This document shows, piece by piece, positions 46,552 through 56,465 of a stretch of 64,000 bases of DNA; position 1 is the stretch's first letter; each line of letters opens with the position of its first letter. Under the pieces are notes generated by a model, which saw only the letters and a program-made list of their open reading frames with translations, was not told where the DNA came from and did no database searches. The stretch covers positions 1,366,001 to 1,430,000 of the forward strand of contig NZ_CP051216.1 of assembly GCF_012516435.1 (NCBI RefSeq), read 5' to 3'. A program made the position numbers and the translations under genes. The stretch is from Pseudodesulfovibrio sp. zrk46 (GTDB lineage: Bacteria; Desulfobacterota; Desulfovibrionia; Desulfovibrionales; Desulfovibrionaceae).

Positions 46552-47196
46552 ATGAAAACACTCGCACAAACTTTTCTTACCAAAGAGGAGCAGGAGAAAC
46601 TGACCGCCTGCGTCCGCGAGGTCGAAAAGAAGACCTCCGGTGAAATCGTGCCGGTCATCGCTTCTTCCAGCTACGACTATCCTCGCGCAGCCCATCTGGG
46701 TGGCCTGTTGCTCGGCATTCTGGTCGCCGTCTGCGTGACCATGCTGCTCGACCGCGAGGACATGTGGACCTTCCTGGCCCTGTTCCTGGGTGGATATGTC
46801 CTGTTCTCCCGTCTGCTCAATGCCCTGCCTGATCTCAAGCAGCCCTTCATTTCCCGCCGCGAGATGCGAGAGGAAGTGGAAGAGGCCGCGCTGACCTCCT
46901 TCTATCTCAACGGTTTGCACCGCACCCGTGATCTGACTGGCGTGATCATCTACGTCTCGGTTTACGAGCGGGCAGTGCAGATTCTTGCGGACAAGGGGAT
47001 CAACGACAAGGTCGATCCTGCTGTCTGGGACGATGTCGTGGCCGAGGTCACTGCAGGCATCAAGGCCGGTAACCCCGGCGAGGCGCTCTGTCTCGGCGTG
47101 AAGCGTTGCGGTGAAATGATTACCAAGCATTTCCCCATCAAGCCGGATGACGAAGACGAACTGCCCAACCTGATCATCGAGGGTGAAGCCCACTAG
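46552..47196 (+). CDS. Second TPM-domain membrane protein
   Basis: A 214-residue protein. It opens TFLTKEEQEKLTACVREVEK with the TPM-like EIVPVIASSSYDYPRAAH, has two helices (LGGLLLGILVAVCVTMLLDR and MWTFLALFLGGYVLFSRLLN, residues about 47-90), and a C-terminal domain with TGVIIYVSVYERAVQILADK. It follows the first TPM gene by 16 bases and is related to it in the TPM fold but is a different subfamily. ATG at 46552 has AAAAGGA before it; the longer frame to 46432 overlaps the Gly-rich tail and is rejected. Confidence 0.88.
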   Translation: MKTLAQTFLTKEEQEKLTACVREVEKKTSGEIVPVIASSSYDYPRAAHLGGLLLGILVAVCVTMLLDREDMWTFLALFLGGYVLFSRLLNALPDLKQPFISRREMREEVEEAALTSFYLNGLHRTRDLTGVIIYVSVYERAVQILADKGINDKVDPAVWDDVVAEVTAGIKAGNPGEALCLGVKRCGEMITKHFPIKPDDEDELPNLIIEGEAH

Positions 47197-47219
47197 CTTT
47201 CCCCTTTTCATACAGACTA

Positions 47220-47260
47220 AATAAAGAAGGCCGCTCCCCAGGGAGCGGCCTTCTTTATTA
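47220..47260 (+). terminator. Very strong terminator of the lemA-TPM operon
   Basis: A 19-bp perfect inverted repeat (47220-47238 and 47241-47259) with a 2-base centre. Symmetric A/T flanks would also stop the converging solute-binding gene. Confidence 0.88.
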
Positions 47261-47276
47261 CAATCTTCACGCGATC

Positions 47277-48041
47277 TTAATATCTGAACAGATACCTGCG
47301 GGCGATCTTGTTGTAGGTACCGTCCTTGCGCATCTGGTCAAGGGCGCGCTCCAGCTTTTGAATGAGCAGTTCCTTTTCCGGGAAGTCCGAGGTGCGTGAC
47401 ATGATAAAGTAGGAGGGCTTCAAGCTCAGGACCTTCTTGGGCAGGTAGACGATGGAGCTGGTCATACCCATGCGCTTGAGGCTGTGATACGTAACGTCGA
47501 TGTTTCCGGCATACGCATCGATTTCGCCAGTGAGCAGGCCGCGCAGGCCGGTGGCGAGGTCCGGGTATTCCTTTACCTGAAAAGTCTTTGCTGCCAACGC
47601 TTCGTTGAACTCCTTGCCGAGGTCGGTCCCTTCGACGCGGCCGATGACGCGGCCCTTGAGGTCGCCGTAGCCGGTGAAGACCAGATCGGAGCCGTTCTTG
47701 GTGAAGAGCACGTAATCGCTGTAGTGCACGGGAACCGCGTCCATGAACATGGCCATGCGTTCACGCTCCGGGCTGTGGAACAGGGCGTAGGCGCCGTCGC
47801 AGGTTCCCTTCTTGACCATGGTGATCATCTCTTCAAAGGGGAGGAGCTCAAGGTCATATGTGATGCCTGCGCGCTTGGCGGCTTCGTTCATGACTTCCAC
47901 GTCAATGCCTGCGGGCTGGCCTTCGATGATCATGGAGTAGGGCGCGAAGTCTCTGTTTGAGACAAAAAGAGGGTTCTTGGCCGCCGCAGGTGCGACAAGG
48001 ACGGCCAGAGTGAGGACAAGGGCGAGCAGAGTGGTTCTCAT
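47277..48041 (-). CDS. Periplasmic solute-binding protein, family 3 type
   Basis: A 254-residue secreted protein with signal RTTLLALVLTLAVLVAPAAA. It has the family-3 N-lobe pattern FAPYSMIIEGQPAGIDVEVM and later LKGRVIGRVEGTDLGKEF and EIDAYAGNIDVTYHSLKRMG. No permease gene is adjacent. AGGAG lies 6 bases before the ATG at 48041. It is divergent from the large hybrid kinase, which leaves room for a sensory link, but the kinase has no periplasmic domain. Confidence 0.88.
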   Translation of the reverse strand: MRTTLLALVLTLAVLVAPAAAKNPLFVSNRDFAPYSMIIEGQPAGIDVEVMNEAAKRAGITYDLELLPFEEMITMVKKGTCDGAYALFHSPERERMAMFMDAVPVHYSDYVLFTKNGSDLVFTGYGDLKGRVIGRVEGTDLGKEFNEALAAKTFQVKEYPDLATGLRGLLTGEIDAYAGNIDVTYHSLKRMGMTSSIVYLPKKVLSLKPSYFIMSRTSDFPEKELLIQKLERALDQMRKDGTYNKIARRYLFRY

Positions 48042-48066
48042 GGTGGTCTCCTGAAAAGTTGGCAAT

Positions 48067-48079
48067 GTACACGGTGTAC
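48067..48079. promoter_or_regulatory. Short palindrome before the solute-binding gene
   Basis: GTACAC-G-GTGTAC is a perfect inverted repeat 26 bases upstream of the solute-binding start. It could be an operator; there is no second copy nearby. Confidence 0.3.
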
Positions 48080-48201
48080 TCGGTTACGGCTGGTGAGACA
48101 AGGTGCGAATGTCTCAGAATAATAAATATAATATAATTACATTCCTGATGGATTTCGCTAAGGTTTAAGCCTGTATTTCAGGCTCCAGGAGGAAATGGAG
48201 A

Positions 48202-51200
48202 TTGAGCCGACAGCGCATTTTGATCATAGACGACGACCCTAGATTCCGGGCGTTGGTTTCAAAACACCTTGAGGGCCGCGGCTTTGCCGTCGAAGAGGCG
48301 GCAGACGGCAGTGCCGGTGTATCCGCATTCGGGCTTGTCTCGTTCGATGCGGTGCTCATTGATTTGCGTATGCCCGACATGGATGGCCATGAGGTGCTCA
48401 AGGAACTCGACAGCGCAAAACGTGACATCCCGCTTATCGTGATTTCCGGTCGTGGTGAACTGGATGACGCCGTGCAGGCCATGCGCAACGGTGCGTGGGA
48501 TTACGTCATCAAGGGCGATCGGGTCCTGGATGAGCTGGATCACGCTCTGGCCAAGGGACTGGAGCGCGCCACCTATCTCTCGGCCCAGAGCGAGCGCCTG
48601 GTGAAGGAGATGGCAGAACGCAGCAAGGCCGAAGCCTCTCTGGAGCAGCAACTCTCCATGCTCCAAACCATCATCGACGCCGTACCAAACCAGATTTTCT
48701 ACAAGGATATGGAAGGCCGCTACATCGGCTTCAACAAGACGTTCATGGAGTACGTGGGTAAGTCCAGAGATGAAATCATGGGCAAACTCGTCAGCGACCT
48801 TGTTCCCGGCGAAGATGGCGAGCAGTATGAGCGGATGGATGCCATCCTGCTGAAGGAAGGCGGGGTACAGGAGTACGAGAAATCCACTAATTTCGCTGGA
48901 CGCGAGAGCAAGGTCCTCATCCGCAAATCGCTCTTCTACAACGAGGACGGTTCTCCGGGCGGCATCACAGGGGTCATAACCGACATCACCCGGCAAAAGT
49001 CGCGGGAAGATATTCTGCGCGAGAAAGAGGAGCGGTTCCGAACTCTGCTGGACCTTTCTCCCTTGCCCATCATTCTTGTTCGCGTGTCGGATGGAATCTG
49101 CGTCTATGCCAACCGCAAGGGCGCGCAGCAGTTCGGTCTGACCCCGGAAGAGGCCGTGGGCATGCAGTCGCGTGAACTCTATGTGGACGAAGCGTTGCGC
49201 AACAGCATGTATGAGCAGGTCATGCGTGAAGGGCGTCTGGAAGATATCGATCTTAAGATGCGGCGTCAGGACGGCACCCAGTTCTGGCTACAGGGCTCGG
49301 CGGTCAAGATGGAGTTGGATAGCGAAGAGGTCCTCTTCATCTCGTTCTCGGATATTACCGCCCGCAAAGAGTTGGAAGAAGCCCTCGAAAAATTTGAATT
49401 TATCGCCAATGCCACCCAGGACCTCATGACCCTGTCCAACAAGTACGGGGTGTATGAAGCGGCCAACCGTGCCTATCTGGAGCAGCATGATCTGAAGCGG
49501 TCAGACCTCGTTGGCCGGAACATGGCCTCTGTTTGGGGCCATGATATCTTTGAAAATTCCATCAAGCCTCATTTTGATAACTGTCTGGCCGGGAACACCG
49601 TTTCCTACCGGGCGTGGTTCTCTTTCCCTGGGCATGAAAACCGTTGTTACGACGTGTCGATGTATCCTTACACTAATCCTCACGGTGATATTACGCATAT
49701 CGCAACGGTTTCGCGGGATGTCACTGAGAGTGCCGAGGCTCAGGCACGGCTGATGGAGAGCCGTGAGCAGTTCCAGGCCATGTTCGAAAGCTCGGTGGAC
49801 CCGATCTTGATGCTCGATGAGAACCTCAAAGTCACGGATGTGAACACTGCCGTCATCGCCATCTTCGGGCACGGCAAGAGTCGTATGATCGGCAGCGACT
49901 TGAGGCTGCTCCATGCCTGTGATTCGGATTTTGAACGGTTCAATGCCGTTGTCAGGCCGGTGTTGACCGGGGCGGGCGCGTGGATCGGCGAATGGAATTT
50001 CACCAACAGTCAGGGCAAGGCCGTGCCCACGGACTCCACCTTCTCCTTGCTGCCGCCCAAGGCGGATGGCAGGCCGGGTGGCTATGTGGCCATGATCCGG
50101 GATATCAGCCGTCGTCTCAGGGCCGAGGAGTCCCGTCAGGAAACCGAAGAGCGGTATCGGGCGGTGTTCGAGTCATCCAGTGTGGCAACGGTGCTGATAA
50201 ACCGCAAGGGTATCATCCTGAAGGCCAACCAGCGCTTTGCCGACCTGAGTGAAATGAGATTGCAGGACATCGAGGGCGAAGCCCGCTGGCAGAGCTTTGT
50301 TGCGGCAGAGGATCGGCCCTTTGTGCGCAAGCAGCGCGAGGACCGGTTGGCAAAGGATACCAATGAGGTCTTCTCCTATGAATTCCGGTTCGTTTCCGGA
50401 ACGGGCAAGGTGCGTCATGTGCATATCCAGGTGGGCAGTCTGCCCGGCACTGATGATGCCATTGCCTCCATTACCGACATCACCGAGCGGAAACGCAACG
50501 AAAATCAGCTCCGCGAGACTCTGTATGAGCTGGAGGCCATCCAGCAGAACACCATTACCGGTATCGGTCTGTTCCATGATGATCACGTGACCCGCATCAA
50601 TCCTCGCGGGGCAGAGATATTTGGGCACACCCCGGAGACGCTTGTGGGGCTCAGGCCGTCGGAATTTTTCCCTACGCCGGAGGCGTATCACAGCTTCCGT
50701 CGAAGCTGCATCCATTCAATCGTCAAATGCGGCAGCTATCAGACAGAGCAGCAGTTCCGTAGGGCAGATGGTTCCATGGTCTGGACCAGTCTGTTTGCCA
50801 AGGCTGTGGACCGGGATGATCTGGAGCAGGGCGTCATCTGGACCATTCTGGATATTTCCAAGCGCAAGTATAACGAGAGCGTGGCCAAGCTGCTGTATCA
50901 GATCTCCAATGCGGTCAACACCACGTCTGATCTGGACGAGCTCTATGGTCGTATCAACGAGCGGCTCAACGACGAGATCAACGCCGCGAATTTCTTTGTG
51001 GCCCTGCTGGATAAGACCCGGCGATTCCTTGAGTTCACCTACTATGAGGATGAGAACGACGAGCTCAAGGGGCTGGTATGCGATACCGAGGATCCCGAGG
51101 TGACCAGTCTTTCCGTTGAGGTGATCCGTACCGGCAAGCCCATGTTGGTGCGAGGTTATGACAAGGTGTCTTCGCCGTCTTCTTTCGAGGACGGTGCTCC

Positions 51201-52641
51201 GTTCACAGAGGCGATTATCATGACCCGGAAGGAGTTTCTGGACCGCTATGACGGCGTCGAGGAGCATATGCTGGGAACCCGGTCCAAGGTGTGGCTGGGC
51301 GTGCCGCTCAAGGTCAAAGGCGAAGTCGTGGGCGTCATGGCCGTGCAGTCCTACTCCGACCCGGATCAGTATTCGGCCAAGGATCTGGCCCTGATGGTCT
51401 CCGTGTCCGAGCAGATCGCCCTGGCCATTGAACGCAAGGCCATGGAGCGCGATCTGCTGGTGGCCAAGGAACAGGCCGAGGCAGCCAGCCAGTCCAAGAG
51501 TGAATTTCTGGCCAACATGAGCCATGAGGTGCGCACGCCGCTCAACGGGGTGCTCGGTATGCTCCAGCTTGCACAGACTACGGATTTGACGGAAGAGCAG
51601 CGTGATTATGTGGATACGGCCCTGTCCTCCGGCCGCAGTCTGCTTGCTATCATCAATGATATCCTCGACTTCTCCAAGATCGAGGCCGGCAAGATGGATG
51701 TCATTAACGAGACCTTTTCACCCGCAGCATTGGTGGATGAGGTGCTGGCCAGTTTCCGCGGACAGGCTCGCGACAAGGGGCTCACGCTGGCCAGCGAGGT
51801 CGGGGACGAGATGCCCGCGCTGGTGGAAGGCGGCAAGGGGCGCTTGCGTCAGGTGCTGTTCAATCTGGTGGGCAACAGCGTGAAGTTTACGGATGCCGGC
51901 AGGGTGGCCATTGCTGTGCATCCTCTGAGACTGGACCCGGACAACCGAGTGGTTCGCCTGCTCTTTGAAGTGGGCGACTCCGGCATCGGCATTCCGGACA
52001 ACAAGCTCAAGGATATTTTCGAACCCTTCACTCAGGTGGATGGTTCGTACATGCGTCGTCATCAGGGTACCGGCCTTGGTCTCGGCATCGTTAAGCGACT
52101 GGTGCGCCTCATGAACGGCTCCATCGAAGTGTTCTCCAAGGAAGGGGAGGGCACGTCAGTCTATGTGGCCCTCAATTTCAGGTATGACCCGGACGCACAG
52201 GTCAGCAGGCGGACGAGTGGGCCGTGTGTTCCCGGCGCCGGTTTGAAGCTGCTGGTGGTCGAAGACAACCGCGTGAACCGGTTGCTCGCTGTGGGCATGC
52301 TGGAAAAGCTTGGCCACAAGGCCGAAATGGCGAGCGGCGGTTGGGAGGCCTTGGAGAAGCTGCAGGCCAATGTGTATGATGCGGTGTTCATGGACATCCA
52401 GATGCCCGGCATGGACGGTGTGGAGACGACGACCAAGATTCGGGAATCCAAGATCGGCTCAAGCATCGACCCCAATATTCCTGTCATTGCCATGACCGCC
52501 CACGCCATGGTTGGCGACCGCGAGACATTTCTGATGGCAGGCATGAACGACTACATCGCCAAGCCGGTGGAGATGGATGAAATCAGAGCGGCGCTGGCAA
52601 GAATTTTTCCCTGCTGCGCTTTGACCACTGATGAGCCCTAA
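48202..52641 (+). CDS. Giant cytosolic hybrid histidine kinase: REC-PAS(6)-GAF-HK-REC
   Basis: A 1479-residue kinase with no membrane segment. Order: receiver (residues 1-120, Asp in [13 protein letters not shown]), six PAS-like units (about 150, 280, 405, 525, 655 and 775), a GAF domain (about 895-1075), HisKA with [16 protein letters not shown] (His1108), HATPase_c ([25 protein letters not shown]) and a terminal receiver ([13 protein letters not shown]). Having receivers at both ends suggests input from another kinase and output to a phosphotransfer protein. The start is TTG at 48202 behind AGGAGG. A 6-bp hairpin (48168-48173 with 48179-48184) ends just before that site. Confidence 0.92.
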   Translation: MSRQRILIIDDDPRFRALVSKHLEGRGFAVEEAADGSAGVSAFGLVSFDAVLIDLRMPDMDGHEVLKELDSAKRDIPLIVISGRGELDDAVQAMRNGAWDYVIKGDRVLDELDHALAKGLERATYLSAQSERLVKEMAERSKAEASLEQQLSMLQTIIDAVPNQIFYKDMEGRYIGFNKTFMEYVGKSRDEIMGKLVSDLVPGEDGEQYERMDAILLKEGGVQEYEKSTNFAGRESKVLIRKSLFYNEDGSPGGITGVITDITRQKSREDILREKEERFRTLLDLSPLPIILVRVSDGICVYANRKGAQQFGLTPEEAVGMQSRELYVDEALRNSMYEQVMREGRLEDIDLKMRRQDGTQFWLQGSAVKMELDSEEVLFISFSDITARKELEEALEKFEFIANATQDLMTLSNKYGVYEAANRAYLEQHDLKRSDLVGRNMASVWGHDIFENSIKPHFDNCLAGNTVSYRAWFSFPGHENRCYDVSMYPYTNPHGDITHIATVSRDVTESAEAQARLMESREQFQAMFESSVDPILMLDENLKVTDVNTAVIAIFGHGKSRMIGSDLRLLHACDSDFERFNAVVRPVLTGAGAWIGEWNFTNSQGKAVPTDSTFSLLPPKADGRPGGYVAMIRDISRRLRAEESRQETEERYRAVFESSSVATVLINRKGIILKANQRFADLSEMRLQDIEGEARWQSFVAAEDRPFVRKQREDRLAKDTNEVFSYEFRFVSGTGKVRHVHIQVGSLPGTDDAIASITDITERKRNENQLRETLYELEAIQQNTITGIGLFHDDHVTRINPRGAEIFGHTPETLVGLRPSEFFPTPEAYHSFRRSCIHSIVKCGSYQTEQQFRRADGSMVWTSLFAKAVDRDDLEQGVIWTILDISKRKYNESVAKLLYQISNAVNTTSDLDELYGRINERLNDEINAANFFVALLDKTRRFLEFTYYEDENDELKGLVCDTEDPEVTSLSVEVIRTGKPMLVRGYDKVSSPSSFEDGAPFTEAIIMTRKEFLDRYDGVEEHMLGTRSKVWLGVPLKVKGEVVGVMAVQSYSDPDQYSAKDLALMVSVSEQIALAIERKAMERDLLVAKEQAEAASQSKSEFLANMSHEVRTPLNGVLGMLQLAQTTDLTEEQRDYVDTALSSGRSLLAIINDILDFSKIEAGKMDVINETFSPAALVDEVLASFRGQARDKGLTLASEVGDEMPALVEGGKGRLRQVLFNLVGNSVKFTDAGRVAIAVHPLRLDPDNRVVRLLFEVGDSGIGIPDNKLKDIFEPFTQVDGSYMRRHQGTGLGLGIVKRLVRLMNGSIEVFSKEGEGTSVYVALNFRYDPDAQVSRRTSGPCVPGAGLKLLVVEDNRVNRLLAVGMLEKLGHKAEMASGGWEALEKLQANVYDAVFMDIQMPGMDGVETTTKIRESKIGSSIDPNIPVIAMTAHAMVGDRETFLMAGMNDYIAKPVEMDEIRAALARIFPCCALTTDEP

Positions 52642-52773
52642 TTTCTACTTTTGTCGGAGAGTATCCTGATTTTCCGGATTCCTCGGTAGAATGGGCGAAT
52701 TGTGGCGAATGAGTGCAGAGATTTCCACAGGTAAACCATCAGCTTTTTGTAAAAATTCTAGAAATTTTCCTGA

Positions 52774-52802
52774 TTTTCACTAGCGTTCCGTTTGCGTATA
52801 AT
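52774..52802 (+). promoter_or_regulatory. Sigma-70 promoter for the HD-GYP gene
   Basis: TTTTCA (52774-52779), a 17-bp spacer and a perfect TATAAT (52797-52802). Transcription would begin near 52809, so the ATG at 52805 cannot be used and 52817 or a later codon is the start. Confidence 0.65.
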
Positions 52803-52816
52803 ATATGCAAGCGGGG

Positions 52817-53797
52817 ATGGATACGAATTCCGTTGCCGCTCGGCCGGTATCCTACTTTCCCGTATCTCCGGTTATGCTTTTCCCGGAGGCGTTGGGGGAC
52901 TTCTCCGTCTACCTTTGGCAGGGGGGCGACTTTGTGTTGTATACAAAGTCAGGCCAGAAATTTACCCTGAAGCATCGCCAGGTGTTGCACCGGAACGACG
53001 TCAAAGAAGTCTACATCCAGAGCTCTGAAAAGGTACAATACGAAAAGTACATTGAAGCCAATCTGGGCAAGATCCTGTTGGATGAAAGCCTGCCCATCGA
53101 GGTACGGTCCAACGTTTTTTACGAAGCGTCCACTGTGGTCATGCAGGATGTCTTCGACAGCAAACTCCCCAGCGGACTACGCGCCCGTCACTTCAATCGG
53201 TTGACGGACATCGTCAAAAACTCCATCCAGTTTTTGGCCTCGGACAACTCACTGTCCGCCGTGGCCCCGTTTATCTCCCACGACTACAAGACGTACACGC
53301 ACTGCATGCACGTCTTTATTTATTCTGTGGCCGTGTTTCAGACCTACGACATGAGCGATAACGAGATCTTCGAATGCGGTCTCGGCGCGCTCCTGCATGA
53401 CGTGGGCAAGGCCAAGATCCCCCGGCGCATCCTGAACAAACGCGGTGCGCTGACCCAGTCCGAGCGCGAGATTATCAAGGAGCACCCCATTCACGGTGTC
53501 TCCATGTGCGCGCATCTGCCCATGTCGCAGAACACCATCAACTGTATCCTCTTCCATCACGAAAAGCTCGACGGCACCGGATATCCTGCCGGACTCAAGA
53601 GCGACAATATCCCCATGCCGGTGCGTATCATCTCCCTTGCCGATGTATATGACGCCCTGACCACCGAGCGTCCGTATGCCGAAGGCATGGACCCCTACGA
53701 AGCACTGACCCTCATGCGTCATGACATGCGCGAGACCTTGGACATGAACGTGTTCAAAAGGTTCGTTGCCGTGCTCAGCGGCGCGGATATGTTCTAA
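52817..53797 (+). CDS. HD-GYP domain protein, likely c-di-GMP phosphodiesterase
   Basis: A 326-residue protein. The N-terminal 130 residues contain a PilZ-like or DUF3391-like beta region (YLWQGGDFVLYTKSGQKFTL). The HD-GYP domain has HD in ALLHDVGKAKIPRRIL and the GYP motif HHEKLDGTGYPAGL, plus DVYDALTTERPY, so all expected metal and signature residues are present. It should cleave c-di-GMP. Start chosen at 52817 from promoter position; GGGG lies immediately before it. It is followed 110 bases later by a GGDEF gene, giving a synthesis-breakdown pair. Confidence 0.9.
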   Translation: MDTNSVAARPVSYFPVSPVMLFPEALGDFSVYLWQGGDFVLYTKSGQKFTLKHRQVLHRNDVKEVYIQSSEKVQYEKYIEANLGKILLDESLPIEVRSNVFYEASTVVMQDVFDSKLPSGLRARHFNRLTDIVKNSIQFLASDNSLSAVAPFISHDYKTYTHCMHVFIYSVAVFQTYDMSDNEIFECGLGALLHDVGKAKIPRRILNKRGALTQSEREIIKEHPIHGVSMCAHLPMSQNTINCILFHHEKLDGTGYPAGLKSDNIPMPVRIISLADVYDALTTERPYAEGMDPYEALTLMRHDMRETLDMNVFKRFVAVLSGADMF

Positions 53798-53906
53798 ATC
53801 TTCGTTACACATTTAGGGGAAAATCCTCTTTACCCCGTGCCTTTCGCCATATAGTCTTATTCTATGGGAAATCCCCTTTCCAATATGGTTCAACACTGGA
53901 ATTGAT

Positions 53907-54959
53907 ATGGTACCTAGGAAGAAGACAAGCGTCGGAGAGATGAGTGAAGTCCTGAAGAATTTCGGGAACAGCGATCCTGATTGGGTCGCTGTCGTCCTGT
54001 TTGTCCGCAATCTGTTGGGGCAACTGACAGTATATACTGACGAAAAGAAGGCCGAGATCCAGCAGGAAGTCTTTGCCGAGCTGGCCAAAAAGGACTTTTC
54101 GCACACACATTTTGAGACGGTCATCGCCATGCTCGACATGTATGTCATGCAGACCATCGGCACGTTGGAGTTGGAAGAGGCATTGACCCGTGAAAAGCGT
54201 TCGGCTGCGCAACTGCTCAATGAGATGGACGAGGTCATCAACACCATGACCGGTGCCAATGAACGGCAGAATCGCAAGCTGGATGCCTTCAAAGAGCGCA
54301 CCGTGGGCGTGATCGAGTCGGGCAAGGACAAGTCTGTCATCGTCGCCAAGGTGCGTGATATGTTTCAGGAGCTCATCATTGAGTTCAAGGAAGAAGCGGC
54401 CGAACTGCACGCCCGCGCCAAGATGCTGGAGCGCACGGCCAACTTTGACCCTCTGCTGACCGAGCTGCACAACCGCCGGGCCTTTGATGCCTACCTGCCC
54501 GAGGTGGTCTCCATCATGGACAAGGAGCCCAGTCCGCTCACAGTGATGATGATCGATGTGGATCACTTCAAGACTGTGAACGACACCTACGGTCATCAGG
54601 CGGGCGATGACGTGCTACGCGCCCTGGCTCGCATTATCACCGCACACGCCATTCAGTATCGTGGCTTTGCTGCACGATACGGAGGTGAGGAGCTGGTCAT
54701 AGTGGCAAAAGGACTGCCACCGGACGTGGCAACACTCCGCGCTGAAGCCATCCGTCGCGATGTGGAACAGTATGATTTCCGCATCCGTACTGACGGTAAG
54801 CTGGCTGAGAAGCCTCTCAAGTTTACCATCTCCATCGGTATTGCCCATTGGCAGGAAGGATGGGATGCAGGACGTCTGGTTCGGGCCGCGGACATGGCTC
54901 TGTATGATGCCAAGAACCGTGGCCGCAATATGGTTTGTCAGGCTGATTGCGAGCAGTAG
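53907..54959 (+). CDS. GGDEF diguanylate cyclase, soluble
   Basis: A 350-residue cytosolic protein. The first 180 residues are helical with heptad-like spacing and no known sensor. The GGDEF domain (NFDPLLTELHNRRAF, MIDVDHFKTVNDTYGHQAGD) carries RYGGEELVIV as the active loop, with Leu in place of the usual final Phe. The RxxD inhibitory site is missing, so feedback control is not expected. It follows the HD-GYP gene and precedes an orphan periplasmic sensor gene by 33 bases. Confidence 0.9.
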   Translation: MVPRKKTSVGEMSEVLKNFGNSDPDWVAVVLFVRNLLGQLTVYTDEKKAEIQQEVFAELAKKDFSHTHFETVIAMLDMYVMQTIGTLELEEALTREKRSAAQLLNEMDEVINTMTGANERQNRKLDAFKERTVGVIESGKDKSVIVAKVRDMFQELIIEFKEEAAELHARAKMLERTANFDPLLTELHNRRAFDAYLPEVVSIMDKEPSPLTVMMIDVDHFKTVNDTYGHQAGDDVLRALARIITAHAIQYRGFAARYGGEELVIVAKGLPPDVATLRAEAIRRDVEQYDFRIRTDGKLAEKPLKFTISIGIAHWQEGWDAGRLVRAADMALYDAKNRGRNMVCQADCEQ

Positions 54960-54992
54960 ATTCGTAAGGCTTCCGATAATGGACGATTTTTA

Positions 54993-56120
54993 ATGTCTTT
55001 TGTTTCTGGACATATATACGCTTACCGATATGCCGCCACCCTGCTCGTCATGATGGCGGCGCTGCTGTGTGCGACCGAGTCCCCAGCCGGGGACGTCGTG
55101 GTGTTGCACTCGTCGGATTCCTCGTCTCCATGGACCACTGGGGTGGATCGAGGCTTGTCTGAAGGGCTCGAAAATTCGCAGGTTGTCACGTCGATTTTGC
55201 TCGGCTCCGGCGACCATGACGATGACCATTTTGAGGAGCAGTTCGACATCCTCCATGAGCAGTGGAACGGTCGTGAGCCGACAGTGGTGGTCACGGACGG
55301 TGCAGCGGCATTTGCCTTCATGCGCAAGTATCGTGAAGACCTGTTTGGCGGCGCGCCAGTGCTCTACTGCGGCATGAACCGACCGGAGCCGCTCTATCTC
55401 AGTCAGTGCGGCAACTGTGCCGGGATTCCCCTTGAATACGCCGTGGGCGAGACAGCGGATCTCCTGTTTCGACTTCTGCCAGAGGCAACAATGGTGGTGG
55501 GGATCATGGATGGCACCCCAGAGTCCCGCCAACTCAGAGCGCAGGCGGAGCAGGCCATGGAGCGCTACAGTGATCGTGCGCAAATAGTCTTTCCCGGGCA
55601 CGAACCGGGGGATGAGGGCGGCCTTGATATGGATACGCTGGCTTCTGTGGCCTCAAGCGTCCCTCGTAGCGGAGCGGTATTGCTCCTGAAATTTCAAAAG
55701 GATGCCACAGGTCGCCCGGTAAGCGAGTCCGATGCCGTCAAGCTGTTGGCTGAGCGGAGCGCTGGACCGGTCTTCGTGCTGGCCGACTGGTGGATGGACT
55801 CAGGCGTACTTGGCGGTGTGGTCGTGGATGCCGAGGCTCAGGGACGTGAAATCGCCGGAATGATCCGACGTATCGGCGCAGGTGAGCCTGCACGCGAGAT
55901 ACTGGCCGAAGCGGTCAAAGCCAAGGCCGTGGTGGATATGACCGTCATGGCGCAACGATCCATTTCTGCGGCGGGATTGCCAGCGGATGTGGAGCAACGC
56001 AATGTCCCACGCACGCCAGAAATGGCCGAGTCGGTGGTCTCCACCGGATTAGTAGCCTTGGGCGTGGCGCTGTTGGCCGTGTTGGCGCTGGTGCTGTTTA
56101 GGCGCCGAGCAGCTCAATAA
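54993..56120 (+). CDS. Orphan periplasmic ABC_sub_bind-like sensor with C-terminal anchor
   Basis: A 375-residue protein: signal helix YAATLLVMMAALLCATESPA, then a binding-protein domain of the ABC_sub_bind type (VVVLHSSDSSSPWTTGVDRG, FMRKYREDLFGGAPVLYCGM), and a single C-terminal helix (TGLVALGVALLAVLALVLF) ending in RRRAAQ. In relatives this module is fused to a kinase or GGDEF domain after that helix; here it stops. It may signal by contact with the GGDEF protein encoded just upstream. No ribosome binding site is obvious. Confidence 0.78.
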   Translation: MSFVSGHIYAYRYAATLLVMMAALLCATESPAGDVVVLHSSDSSSPWTTGVDRGLSEGLENSQVVTSILLGSGDHDDDHFEEQFDILHEQWNGREPTVVVTDGAAAFAFMRKYREDLFGGAPVLYCGMNRPEPLYLSQCGNCAGIPLEYAVGETADLLFRLLPEATMVVGIMDGTPESRQLRAQAEQAMERYSDRAQIVFPGHEPGDEGGLDMDTLASVASSVPRSGAVLLLKFQKDATGRPVSESDAVKLLAERSAGPVFVLADWWMDSGVLGGVVVDAEAQGREIAGMIRRIGAGEPAREILAEAVKAKAVVDMTVMAQRSISAAGLPADVEQRNVPRTPEMAESVVSTGLVALGVALLAVLALVLFRRRAAQ

Positions 56121-56271
56121 GGTAGGTTGCCTGAATGGCGGCCATGAAAGACACGGCGCCAACAGCAACATAGATCATGCGGCGGGTTTCGCGGCGCATG
56201 CGGTAGCAGATGACATTGAGCTGTTCGGAAACGTATTCGGCGGTGTATTTCTTGTGTGCAAGCCAGATCAT
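56098..56271 (-). CDS. Small single-helix membrane protein
   Basis: A 57-residue protein with a basic, partly amphipathic N-terminal half (YTAEYVSEQLNVICYRMRRE) and a C-terminal membrane helix (IYVAVGAVSFMAAIQATYLI). GGGAGAGAG precedes the ATG at 56271. It overlaps the end of the converging sensor gene by 23 bases. Family not recognised. Confidence 0.5.
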   Translation of the reverse strand: MIWLAHKKYTAEYVSEQLNVICYRMRRETRRMIYVAVGAVSFMAAIQATYLIELLGA

Positions 56272-56465
56272 GGTTCTCTCTCCCTTTATATTCTCTCTCA
56301 TTTTCCTCGCAGGTGATACCTAACGTGGCTGAATATAGAGCACTGGCGGGTTGTTGCGACCTGATTTGCGACAATACGATGTCGTTCCTGACAATAATGA
56401 ATGCCAAGAATGTTACAATGCACACTGGTTCCCATTAAGGGAGGCCAATTGGGTGGCTGCTAGGT

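Noticed and set aside
46291-47211. 306-codon minus-strand frame over the TPM genes
   Set aside because: His/Arg-rich shadow of the Gly-rich tail; no start site.
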